Assembly: GCA_947177675.1 (NCBI GenBank)
Contig: CAMWVK010000141.1
Span: forward strand, 1 to 5,343
Length of the DNA stretch: 5,343 bases
Direction of reading: 5' to 3'
Source of the DNA: an uncultured Mucispirillum sp.
Lineage (GTDB): Bacteria; Chrysiogenota; Deferribacteres; Deferribacterales; Mucispirillaceae
The notes under the pieces were generated by a model. The model saw only the letters and a list, made by a program, of their open reading frames with translations, was not told where the DNA came from and did no database searches. Numbering within the stretch: the first letter of the stretch is position 1; every line of letters begins with the position of its first letter. Shown one piece after another: positions 1 through 5,343 of the stretch. The position numbers and the translations under genes are program-made.

Positions 1-113
1 ATTCTATCATCTTGTTTAATATATACTTCGCCTTTTTTGGCTTCAATACCCGCCATTGTAGAAAGAACATTCAATGTTGCGGTAATGAAAGGGTTAATCA
101 TTTCAGCTTTCAT
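1..113 (-). CDS. cheX: CheX-like chemotaxis phosphatase, N-terminal fragment (runs off the left edge)
   Basis: Only the first 37 codons are inside the window. CheX-family proteins dephosphorylate CheY-P in the cytoplasm and so reset the chemotaxis signal to the flagellar motor. The visible start reads MKAEMINPFITATLNVL and continues with STMAGIEAKKGEVYIK. This matches what I recall of the CheX family N-terminus: an 'INPF..AT..V..TM' first helix, then a Gly/Lys-containing turn leading to a Tyr/Leu-Lys strand. The catalytic ExxN motif would lie beyond the edge and cannot be checked. The ATG at 113-111 is set by a strong Shine-Dalgarno AGGAG (124-120 on the minus strand) with a 6-nt spacer. The gene lies 96 bp behind alaS on the same strand but has its own likely promoter, so an operon with alaS is not needed. 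The family call rests on 37 residues, so it is probable rather than certain. Confidence 0.68.
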   Translation of the reverse strand, partial: MKAEMINPFITATLNVLSTMAGIEAKKGEVYIKQDDR

Positions 114-147
114 CAAAATCTCCTAATAATCTTTGCATTAATAAATT

Positions 148-176
148 AATATATAATATTACATTTAATATGTCTA
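148..176 (-). promoter_or_regulatory. Sigma70-type promoter for the cheX-like gene
   Basis: Reading the minus strand, TAGACA (176-171) is followed after exactly 17 nt by TATATT (153-148). Each hexamer differs from the sigma70 consensus at one position. Transcription would start near 141, giving a leader of about 28 nt that contains the AGGAG ribosome binding site. The position between the alaS stop and the cheX start fits an independent promoter. No flagellar sigma28 motif was seen. In an AT-rich gap, chance matches to the -10 are common, so the -35 and exact spacing carry the weight. Confidence 0.55.
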
Positions 177-209
177 CAAAAAAACATATATTTTTTCATT
201 TTTTTTATA

Positions 210-2843
210 CTATATCAAATCATATATTTTATCCAGAGCTTCTGGCAGTTTATCAATATGTTTTGTTCCAGCTTGAGCCATATCAGTTTTACCACCACCT
301 GAACCGCCTGCTGCTGCTGCAATTTCTTTAATTATTGCTCCAGCATTATATTTATCTGTTAAATCTTTTGATACACCGCATATAATTGCTGCCTTATCTT
401 CATCAGTTTGTGCACCAACTACAATAATACAGCTGCCTAATTTATTTCTGCCTGTATCTATTACTTCTCTCATTAAAGGAACATTGGATTTTTCAAATAA
501 TATTCTTGCAACTTTTATTCCTTTAATCTCTTTTACATTTTCAAAAATAGTATCTGCAATTTTTGGAACAATACGCTCCCCTGCCGCTTTTACTTTCTTT
601 TCAAGTGCTTTATGATTTTTAAGAATATCTGTAATTCTTTCTGCTGCTTCTGCAGGCTGACATTTTAATACAGCAAGCACCTGTTTCATACTTTTATCCA
701 TATCTGAAAGGTATTTAAAAGCTTTATGGCTTGTAACAGCTTCTATTCTTCTCACACCCTGTGCAACACTTGATTCTGAAAGAATTTTAAACAGTCCAAT
801 GACACCAGTTCTATCAACATGGCATCCGCCGCAAAGTTCTTTTGAATAGTTTGCAATCTGAACAACACGAACTTCTTCGCCATATTTTTCACCAAATAAT
901 GCTGTTGCACCTTCCTGCATAGCATCTTCAAGAGATTCTATTCTTTTATGAACTGGATAGTTTGCAGTAATTGCTCTGTTTACTTCCATTTCAATTGCAT
1001 CTATCTGCTGGCTTGTTAAACCATTAGAATGAGTAAAATCAAAACGAAGCCTTTCATCATTTACTAAAGAACCTGCCTGCCTTGCATGATCACCAACAAC
1101 AGTCTGTAAAGCTTTATGTAAAAGATGTGTAGCAGTGTGATTATATTCTGTATATTGTCTGATAGTTTCATCAACTTCAACTTTAACAGTATCCTGTTCT
1201 TTAAAAAAGCCTTTTAATACTTTACCTCTATGAATAATCATATCGTTTAATTTTAAAGTATTTTCAACTTTAAAAAGACTGCCTTCACTGCCAGTAATGA
1301 TGCCTTTATCACCTGCCTGACCACCACCTTCAGCATAACTTGTTGTAACATCAAGGATAATATCCACATTATCCCCAGCTTGCACTTCACATACTCTTTT
1401 ATCATTAGATACCATAGCAAGAATTTTACCACTTGCAGCAAGTCCTGCATAGCCGCCAAATTCTGTAACAATCTGACCGCTTAATTCTTTTAAAGCATCA
1501 GAAATGCCACTTGCATTGATACCAAGTGACGATGCTTTTGCTCGTGCCTGCTGCTGCTCCATCATTTTTTCAAAACCTGCCATATCAAGAGTAAAGCCTG
1601 CATCTGCTGCTATATCTTCAAGTAAGTCTACAGGAAATCCATAAGTATCATAAAGTTTAAAAATATCTTTGCCATCAATAACCTTTGATGATTTATATTT
1701 TTCAAGCAATTCTTCTTCAATAATTTTCATACCTGTTGCAAGAGTTTTGCCAAAGCCTTTTTCTTCTGTTTCAACAGTTTTTGTAATAAATGATTTTTTA
1801 TCTGTCAGCTCAATATAATGGTCTTTCATAAAATCAACGACAAAACCGCATACATTATAGAAAAATTCATGCTCTAAACCAAGCATTTTACCATGACGCA
1901 TAGCTCTTCTCATAATTTTTCTTAATGTATAGCCTCTTTTTTCATTAGATGGAAGAACACCATCACCTATTAAGAATGTTGTGCTTCTTGAATGGTCTGC
2001 AATAACTCTTAAAGATATATCTGTCTGTTCATCTTTACCATATTCTACACCAGCAAGGCTTGCAGTATAATCTATAATAGGTCTGATTAAGTCAGTTTCA
2101 TAATTGCTTTGTTTATTCTGCATAACAGCTGCAATTCTTTCTAAACCCATACCTGTATCTATAGATGGTTTTGGAAGCGGAGAAAGGCTGCCATCTTCAG
2201 CTCTGTTAAACTGCATAAATACTAAGTTCCAAAGCTCTAAATGTCTGTCACAGTCGCAGTCTGGATTACAGTCCGGTCTGCAGCAGCCAACACCTTCACC
2301 TTGGTCAATAAATATTTCAGAGCAAGGACCGCATGGACCTGTATCCCCCATTTGCCAGAAGTTATCTTTTGCACCTTTTCTGTATATTTTATCAGGTGAA
2401 AGTCCTGCGACCTCCTGCCATAAATTAAATGCTTCATCATCATCCTTATATACTGTTACAAATAATTTTTCTACAGGCAGTTCTAACTCTTTTGTTAAAA
2501 ATGTCCATGCAAAATTAATAGCATCTCTTTTAAAATAATCACCAAAAGAAAAATTACCAAGCATTTCAAAAAATGTATGGTGTCGTGCAGTTCTGCCCAC
2601 ATTTTCTAAATCATTATGTTTACCACCTGCACGAACTACTTTCTGGCATGATGCAGCTCTTTTATAGTTTCTTGTTTCCTTGCCAAGAAAAATATCCTTA
2701 AACTGATTCATACCTGCATTTGCAAAAAGCAAAGTTGGGTCATCATGCGGCACAAGACTTGATGATGAAACAACAGTATGACCGTTATCAGCAAAATATT
2801 TTAAAAATGCAGCTCTTATCTGACTGCCTGTTATATTTTTCAT
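210..2843 (-). CDS. alaS: Alanyl-tRNA synthetase (AlaRS), full length with editing and C-Ala domains
   Basis: Cytoplasmic class II synthetase that charges tRNA-Ala with alanine (ATP-dependent) and hydrolyses misacylated Ser/Gly-tRNA-Ala. The catalytic core is at residues 1-240: motif 1 region near 31-52, motif 2 around RTARHHTFFEMLGNFSFG (84-101) and motif 3 GMGLERIA (231-238). The tRNA-recognition part contains SNEKRGY (299-305) and FKLYDTYGFP (395-404), which hold the Asn and Asp equivalents that read the G3:U70 pair in E. coli. The editing domain has HTATH (569-573) and CGGCH (671-675), the metal ligands His, His, Cys, His. The C-terminal C-Ala domain carries the glycine-rich GGSGGGKTDMAQAG (846-859). 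An open frame extends upstream to 2882, but the ATG at 2843 has GGAG (2855-2852) 8 nt ahead and starts MKNITGSQIR, where the family begins. This gives 877 residues against 876 in E. coli. The core also has a cysteine-rich insertion (187-198) absent from E. coli AlaRS. The gene is intact and ends in TAG. Confidence 0.98.
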   Translation of the reverse strand: MKNITGSQIRAAFLKYFADNGHTVVSSSSLVPHDDPTLLFANAGMNQFKDIFLGKETRNYKRAASCQKVVRAGGKHNDLENVGRTARHHTFFEMLGNFSFGDYFKRDAINFAWTFLTKELELPVEKLFVTVYKDDDEAFNLWQEVAGLSPDKIYRKGAKDNFWQMGDTGPCGPCSEIFIDQGEGVGCCRPDCNPDCDCDRHLELWNLVFMQFNRAEDGSLSPLPKPSIDTGMGLERIAAVMQNKQSNYETDLIRPIIDYTASLAGVEYGKDEQTDISLRVIADHSRSTTFLIGDGVLPSNEKRGYTLRKIMRRAMRHGKMLGLEHEFFYNVCGFVVDFMKDHYIELTDKKSFITKTVETEEKGFGKTLATGMKIIEEELLEKYKSSKVIDGKDIFKLYDTYGFPVDLLEDIAADAGFTLDMAGFEKMMEQQQARAKASSLGINASGISDALKELSGQIVTEFGGYAGLAASGKILAMVSNDKRVCEVQAGDNVDIILDVTTSYAEGGGQAGDKGIITGSEGSLFKVENTLKLNDMIIHRGKVLKGFFKEQDTVKVEVDETIRQYTEYNHTATHLLHKALQTVVGDHARQAGSLVNDERLRFDFTHSNGLTSQQIDAIEMEVNRAITANYPVHKRIESLEDAMQEGATALFGEKYGEEVRVVQIANYSKELCGGCHVDRTGVIGLFKILSESSVAQGVRRIEAVTSHKAFKYLSDMDKSMKQVLAVLKCQPAEAAERITDILKNHKALEKKVKAAGERIVPKIADTIFENVKEIKGIKVARILFEKSNVPLMREVIDTGRNKLGSCIIVVGAQTDEDKAAIICGVSKDLTDKYNAGAIIKEIAAAAGGSGGGKTDMAQAGTKHIDKLPEALDKIYDLI

Positions 2844-2884
2844 ATATATTTCTCCATTTAACATTACATAATCATATATCACTA

Positions 2885-2899
2885 AACTGCATAGCAGTT
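2885..2899. promoter_or_regulatory. Small palindrome in the alaS leader, possible operator or hairpin
   Basis: AACTGC (2885-2890) and GCAGTT (2894-2899) form perfect 6-bp inverted arms around a 3-nt centre, about 42 nt upstream of the alaS start codon. It could be an operator half-site pair or a small hairpin in the transcript. There is no T-run after it on the minus strand, so it is not an intrinsic terminator. E. coli AlaRS is reported to bind a palindrome at its own promoter, but I cannot show that this site is equivalent. Confidence 0.25.
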
Positions 2900-2989
2900 A
2901 TCACTTTATTACATTTTTATATAAATGTGTAGCAAAATTTATTAGAAAATACAAAAATATTTTATTTGCAAAAAATTTTATGAAAAATT

Positions 2990-3056
2990 GGACTTACCTA
3001 AAAATTTTGAAATAAGTCATGTTAATAAATTTGTTATCTTATAATGGAGTAAGTCC
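2990..3056. repeat. Nested inverted repeat, possible structured RNA or operator
   Basis: GGACTTAC (2990-2997) and GTAAGTCC (3049-3056) are perfect 8-bp inverted arms 51 nt apart. Inside them ATAAG (3012-3016) and CTTAT (3038-3042) form a second 5-bp pair in the same nested order. As minus-strand RNA, the closing arm is followed by AATTTTTC, a weak U-run, so the structure could end a short transcript or sit in a long alaS leader. On the plus strand it contains TATAAT (3040-3045) but no convincing -35. It matches no RNA family I recognise. A decayed small mobile element is another reading, but no flanking target duplication was seen. Confidence 0.35.
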
Positions 3057-3150
3057 TCTTAAACATTTTACCTGCACAAGTATCTATATTATAAATCATT
3101 CTGCATACTTTTTTTGGATAAGTTCACTTAACTTTATAAAGAATTAACAT

Positions 3151-3177
3151 AAAAAGGCGTGCATTTCTGCACGCCTT
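3151..3177 (-). terminator. Intrinsic terminator of pckA
   Basis: A perfect 10-bp stem pairs 3154-3163 with 3168-3177. In the minus-strand transcript it reads AAGGCGTGCA, loop GAAA (a GNRA tetraloop), TGCACGCCTT, continuing into a five-U run whose first two bases are in the stem. The stem is GC-rich in an otherwise AT-rich region and starts 28 nt after the pckA stop codon, so it ends the pckA transcript and separates it from alaS. On the plus strand the hairpin is not followed by a T-run, so it is a one-way terminator. Confidence 0.9.
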
Positions 3178-3205
3178 ATGTATATAAAATTATGTAATTT
3201 TATAC

Positions 3206-4810
3206 TTATGCTTTTGGAGCACCTTTTAAAACTTCGCTTGTCATATCGTTTGATGGATATTTTTTGAAGTTTTCAACAAATTTAGATGCTAAATCTTTAA
3301 GTGCTGCACTGTATTCAGCCTGATCTTTCCAGCCTTTAGATGGGTCTAATATTTCAGGGCTAACACCTGGAATAGCATTAGGAATACCAAAACCAAATAC
3401 TGGGCATTCATGGAAACCACCTTTATCAACTTCACCGTCTAATATAGCATTAACAATTGCTCTTGTATCTTTAATAGAAAAACGCTGACCAACACCATAT
3501 TTACCACCAAAAAGACCAGTGTTAACAAGGTAAGCATTAACACCGTTAGCTTTCATTTTTTCTGCTAATATTTTAGCATAGTAGAATGGGTGGAATACCA
3601 TAAATGGTTCTCCAAAGCAGGTAGAGAAAGTAGCTGTTGGCTCTTTAACACCTTTTTCTGTTCCTGCAACTTTTGCAGTGTAACCAGACACAAAGTGATA
3701 CATTGCTTGATTTAAGTTAAGTTTTGCAACAGGTGGAAGAACACCGAATGCGTCATAAGTTAAGAAAATAATATTTTTTGGCTGACCGCCTTTGTTATCT
3801 GGAGAAATTCTTGGCATTTGAGAAAGTGGATAAGAAGAACGAGTATTTTCAGTTAATTTATCGCTGTCTAAATCAATTTCTCTAGTTATTGGGTCATAAA
3901 CAACATTTTCTAATATTGTGCCGTAAGAATGAGTAGTTCTGTAAATATCTGGCTCCATTTCTTTAGAAAGTTTGATAACTTTTGCATAGCAGCCGCCTTC
4001 TATATTGAATACTCCTTTGTCATTCCAGCCGTGTTCATCATCACCAATAAGAACGCGTTTAGGGTCAGAAGAAAGTGTAGTTTTACCAGTGCCTGATAAA
4101 CCAAAGAAAATAGCAGTATCGCCTTTTTCACCGATATTTGCAGAGCAGTGCATACTCATTATACCTTGTTTTGGCAGATAGTAGTTCATAACAGTAAATA
4201 CTGATTTTTTAAGTTCACCAGCATACTGAGTGCCGCCTATTAAAACTACTTTTTTAGCAAAGTTTAACATAATAACTGTGCTTGAACGAGTGCCGTGTTT
4301 TGCTGTATCTGCTTGGAAATTAGGAAGATAGATAACTGTAAAATCAGCTTGAAAGCCTTTTAATTTAGATAAATCTTTTTCGCATATAAACATATTGCGT
4401 GCAAACATATTATGCCATGCAAATTCACCAATAACACGAACTTTTAAACGGCAGGATTCATCTGCACCAGCATATAATTCTTGAACGAATAATTCTCTAC
4501 CGTCACAAAAAGCCATCATATCATTATAAAGAGTGTTAAACTGAGCTTCGCTTGCTTCTTTTGCTGCTGATGAGTCCCAGTTTACATCTTTTTCAGAAGT
4601 AGCTTCTCTAACAACATATTTATCTTGAGCAGAACGCCCTGTATGTGCACCTGTTTCAAAAACCATTGCACCGCCTTTTACCACATGACCTTCACCGCGT
4701 TTGATAGCTTCTTCATAAAGAGCTTCTGTCGGCATATTTAAATAAATTGCTGCTGGGTTATTAATACCATAGGATTTTAAGTAGTCAGTTGCTGCATTGT
4801 AGCTGCTCAT
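3206..4810 (-). CDS. pckA: Phosphoenolpyruvate carboxykinase (ATP type)
   Basis: Cytoplasmic enzyme that interconverts oxaloacetate + ATP and PEP + CO2 + ADP. It serves gluconeogenesis from C4 acids or, in many anaerobes, PEP carboxylation with ATP gain. All signature elements of the ATP-type family are visible: TGRSAQDKY with the substrate Arg at 59, GGTQYAGELKK (192-202) with the Tyr 196 and Mn-ligand Lys 202 equivalents, MHCSAN with Mn-ligand His 221, P-loop GLSGTGKTT (237-245), metal-binding LIGDDEHGW (254-262, Asp 258), NTR with the catalytic Arg 324, and FLTYDAFGVLPP (349-360). The frame is open up to 4882, but the ATG at 4810 has GGAGG (4823-4819) 8 nt ahead. The 24 extra residues would be a poor, hydrophobic leader with no family match. 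The chosen start gives 534 residues (540 in E. coli). The gene is intact, ends in TAA and is followed by its own terminator. It is divergent from the HNH gene and not clustered with other carbon-metabolism genes. Confidence 0.98.
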   Translation of the reverse strand: MSSYNAATDYLKSYGINNPAAIYLNMPTEALYEEAIKRGEGHVVKGGAMVFETGAHTGRSAQDKYVVREATSEKDVNWDSSAAKEASEAQFNTLYNDMMAFCDGRELFVQELYAGADESCRLKVRVIGEFAWHNMFARNMFICEKDLSKLKGFQADFTVIYLPNFQADTAKHGTRSSTVIMLNFAKKVVLIGGTQYAGELKKSVFTVMNYYLPKQGIMSMHCSANIGEKGDTAIFFGLSGTGKTTLSSDPKRVLIGDDEHGWNDKGVFNIEGGCYAKVIKLSKEMEPDIYRTTHSYGTILENVVYDPITREIDLDSDKLTENTRSSYPLSQMPRISPDNKGGQPKNIIFLTYDAFGVLPPVAKLNLNQAMYHFVSGYTAKVAGTEKGVKEPTATFSTCFGEPFMVFHPFYYAKILAEKMKANGVNAYLVNTGLFGGKYGVGQRFSIKDTRAIVNAILDGEVDKGGFHECPVFGFGIPNAIPGVSPEILDPSKGWKDQAEYSAALKDLASKFVENFKKYPSNDMTSEVLKGAPKA

Positions 4811-4831
4811 ATTGTCTTCCTCCAATTTAGT

Positions 4832-4857
4832 GACTGAATTTCTATTTACAAACAGTC
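4832..4857 (-). promoter_or_regulatory. Weak hairpin in the pckA leader
   Basis: In the minus-strand leader GACTG (4857-4853) and CAGTC (4836-4832) can pair over a 16-nt A/T-rich loop, ending about 9 nt before the pckA Shine-Dalgarno. It could modulate ribosome access, but five base pairs with a long loop is weak and may be chance. Confidence 0.2.
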
Positions 4858-4877
4858 CTAATTTAATTATAAATAAC

Positions 4878-4909
4878 AGCATAATACATTATTGAAATAA
4901 GGTCAACAA
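4878..4909 (-). promoter_or_regulatory. Candidate promoter of pckA
   Basis: Two overlapping sigma70-like readings exist on the minus strand. TTGACC (4906-4901) with a 17-nt spacer leads to TATGCT (4883-4878). Alternatively, TTGTTG (4909-4904) with a 17-nt spacer leads to TATTAT (4886-4881). The first has the better -35, the second the better -10. Either gives a leader of about 60-65 nt ahead of the pckA start. The site overlaps the candidate promoter of the divergent HNH gene. Confidence 0.45.
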
Positions 4910-4922
4910 TATTAAGTATAAA
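4892..4922 (+). promoter_or_regulatory. Candidate promoter of the HNH gene
   Basis: TTGAAA (4892-4897) and TATAAA (4917-4922) on the plus strand are 19 nt apart, a little longer than ideal. Transcription would begin about 30 nt before the HNH start codon. The -35 lies inside the spacer of the opposing pckA promoter, so the two would compete for polymerase or share a regulator. The region is very AT-rich, so the match is only suggestive. Confidence 0.35.
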
Positions 4923-4947
4923 AAAGAAAATTTTTTTCAAAATTAAA

Positions 4948-4954
4948 AAGGTGG
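4948..4954 (+). promoter_or_regulatory. Ribosome binding site that fixes the HNH start
   Basis: AAGGTGG differs from the ideal AAGGAGG at one base. It lies 7 nt before the ATG at 4962 but only 1 nt before the in-frame ATG at 4956. The downstream ATG is therefore the likely start, shortening the protein from 101 to 99 residues. Confidence 0.65.
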
Positions 4955-4961
4955 AATGTTT

Positions 4962-5261
4962 ATGCAGGATTTTTTTATACCGCAGGCAACTGAAAAAGAA
5001 ATAGCAAAAGAAAGAGCAAAAGCTAGAGAATTAAGAAAAACTAACTGGTGGTATGAAAAAATATCACATAGAGAATGTTACTACTGCGGAAAAACTTTTA
5101 AACTAGAAGAATTAACTATGGACCATATTGTACCATTAATAAGAGGTGGTAAATCAACTAAAAATAACATTGTTCCAGCATGCAAATTATGTAACAATGC
5201 TAAAAAACATAAACTGCCTGTTGAGTGGGCAGAATATCTAGAAAATATCAAGAAACAGTGA
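4962..5261 (+). CDS. Small stand-alone HNH-domain protein, probable endonuclease
   Basis: This 99-residue protein consists of a charged N-terminal helix and one HNH domain. Residues 11-36 are rich in Lys, Arg and Glu and end in a Trp-Trp-Tyr cluster, suggesting a DNA-contacting helix. The HNH core follows: CYYC (39-42), MDHIVPL with Asp 54 and the general-base His 55, RGGKSTKNNI (61-70) with the central Asn, then CKLCNNAKK (74-82). Cys 39, 42, 74 and 77 form the usual structural zinc site of the CxxC..CxxC subtype. The catalytic residues look intact, so nuclease activity is plausible, but no substrate can be inferred. There is no methylase, terminase, recombinase or intron next to it, and the gene is divergent from pckA. 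Similar short proteins starting with a Phe-Phe-Ile-Pro motif are, as I recall, chromosomal genes of several anaerobic lineages. A role in repair or phage defence is speculation. The gene ends in TGA, with no clear terminator after it. Confidence 0.88.
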   Translation: MQDFFIPQATEKEIAKERAKARELRKTNWWYEKISHRECYYCGKTFKLEELTMDHIVPLIRGGKSTKNNIVPACKLCNNAKKHKLPVEWAEYLENIKKQ

Positions 5262-5306
5262 TTTTTAAACATATTTTTATTGTAAAATTTTTATGCTGCT
5301 GTTAAA

Positions 5307-5343
5307 ATGACCATCAAATATTATATGAGAGTATTATTTATGA
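5307..5343 (+). CDS. Possible start of a further gene, cut by the right edge
   Basis: An open frame begins at ATG 5307 and runs to the edge with in-frame ATGs at 5325 and 5340. From 5325 it reads MRVLFM, the kind of first beta strand seen in Rossmann-like or formyl/glycosyl-transferase proteins. None of the three ATGs has a good Shine-Dalgarno: 5307 and 5325 have none, and 5340 has only GAGAG about 8 nt ahead. With at most 12 codons visible, neither the reality of the gene nor its function can be decided. The preceding bases (5262-5306) hold only A/T-rich sequence. Confidence 0.22.
   Translation, partial: MTIKYYMRVLFM

Larger units (their letters stand above)
2844..3205. other. 362-bp intergenic region between pckA and alaS
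   Basis: No protein gene is supported here. From the pckA side it holds the pckA intrinsic terminator (3151-3177), then a 12-bp near-palindrome TAAGTTCACTTA (3119-3130, 5-bp arms around TC), a nested inverted repeat (2990-3056), an AT-rich stretch that must contain the alaS promoter, and a small palindrome near the alaS start (2885-2899). I could not settle on one alaS promoter. The best minus-strand pair is TTGCAA (about 2970-2965) with TCTAAT 19 nt further on, which is weak. No T-box leader, riboswitch or tRNA is recognised. Confidence 0.6.

Noticed and set aside
177..209. Intrinsic terminator after alaS
   Set aside because: There are A and T runs, and a weak ATATGT/ACATAT pairing nearby, but no GC-containing stem followed by a U-run.
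1253..1471. Minus-strand open frame within alaS in another frame
   Set aside because: It is fully inside the intact alaS coding sequence on the same strand; alaS shows no frameshift here.
2104..2538. Long plus-strand open frame of 144 codons inside alaS
   Set aside because: It lies antisense to the conserved AlaRS core, has low-complexity Ser/Gln-rich content and no recognisable domain. The minus-strand frame is unmistakably alaS.
2844..2882. Upstream-extended alaS start (13 extra codons)
   Set aside because: The extension has no family match, and the internal ATG at 2843 has GGAG at an 8-nt spacing and the expected N-terminus.
2720..2932. Plus-strand open frame overlapping the alaS start and upstream gap
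   Set aside because: Mostly antisense to the alaS N-terminus, with no ribosome binding site and no family resemblance.
2844..3150. T-box leader upstream of alaS
   Set aside because: Aminoacyl-tRNA synthetase genes in Firmicutes often have one, but the conserved T-box core and a following terminator are absent here.
4811..4882. Upstream-extended pckA start (24 extra codons)
   Set aside because: The internal ATG at 4810 has GGAGG at an 8-nt spacing and gives normal family length. The extension would also overlap the candidate promoter.
4962..5261. HNH gene as part of an intron, intein or restriction-modification system
   Set aside because: It has its own ribosome binding site and stop, neighbouring genes are uninterrupted, and no methylase, reverse transcriptase or splice motifs are visible.
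5081..5272. Minus-strand open frame opposite the HNH gene
   Set aside because: It is antisense to the conserved HNH core, with no sensible protein features.
1..5343. CRISPR array, tRNA/rRNA genes, insertion sequence or attachment site
   Set aside because: No regularly spaced direct repeats, no cloverleaf or rRNA sequence, no transposase or integrase frame, and no terminal repeats with target duplications were found.

Overview
This is an AT-rich bacterial window with short intergenic gaps and no mobile-element signature. By eye, GC is roughly one third, with long A/T runs between genes. The gene set points to a motile, probably anaerobic, Gram-negative-type bacterium: a CheX-like chemotaxis phosphatase, bacterial alanyl-tRNA synthetase with a cysteine-rich insertion, ATP-type PEP carboxykinase, and a small stand-alone HNH protein. 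The combination and composition would fit Deferribacterota (a Mucispirillum-like genome is conceivable), but that is inference from gene content; spirochaetes or other AT-rich lineages cannot be excluded without a search.

Layout: three genes lie on the minus strand. From right to left these are pckA (4810 to 3206), alaS (2843 to 210) and the start of a cheX-like gene (113 to beyond the left edge). Each looks like its own transcription unit. pckA ends in a clear intrinsic terminator (3151-3177), alaS follows after a 362-bp gap, and the cheX-like gene has a good sigma70-type promoter (148-176) in the 96-bp gap behind alaS. On the plus strand, divergent from pckA across a 151-bp region, sits a 99-residue HNH-domain protein (4962-5261). 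A few codons of a possible further plus-strand gene reach the right edge.

Function: the genes do not form one pathway. AlaRS is translation housekeeping, PckA links the C4 dicarboxylate and PEP pools, CheX dephosphorylates CheY, and the HNH protein is probably a small nuclease of unknown task. Both long upstream-extended reading frames (alaS and pckA) should be trimmed to internal ATGs with good ribosome binding sites, giving 877 and 534 residues, close to the usual family lengths.

No undescribed multi-gene system is convincingly visible. The items most worth checking are the orphan HNH gene and its overlapping divergent promoters with pckA, and a nested inverted repeat in the pckA-alaS gap that could be a structured RNA or operator.
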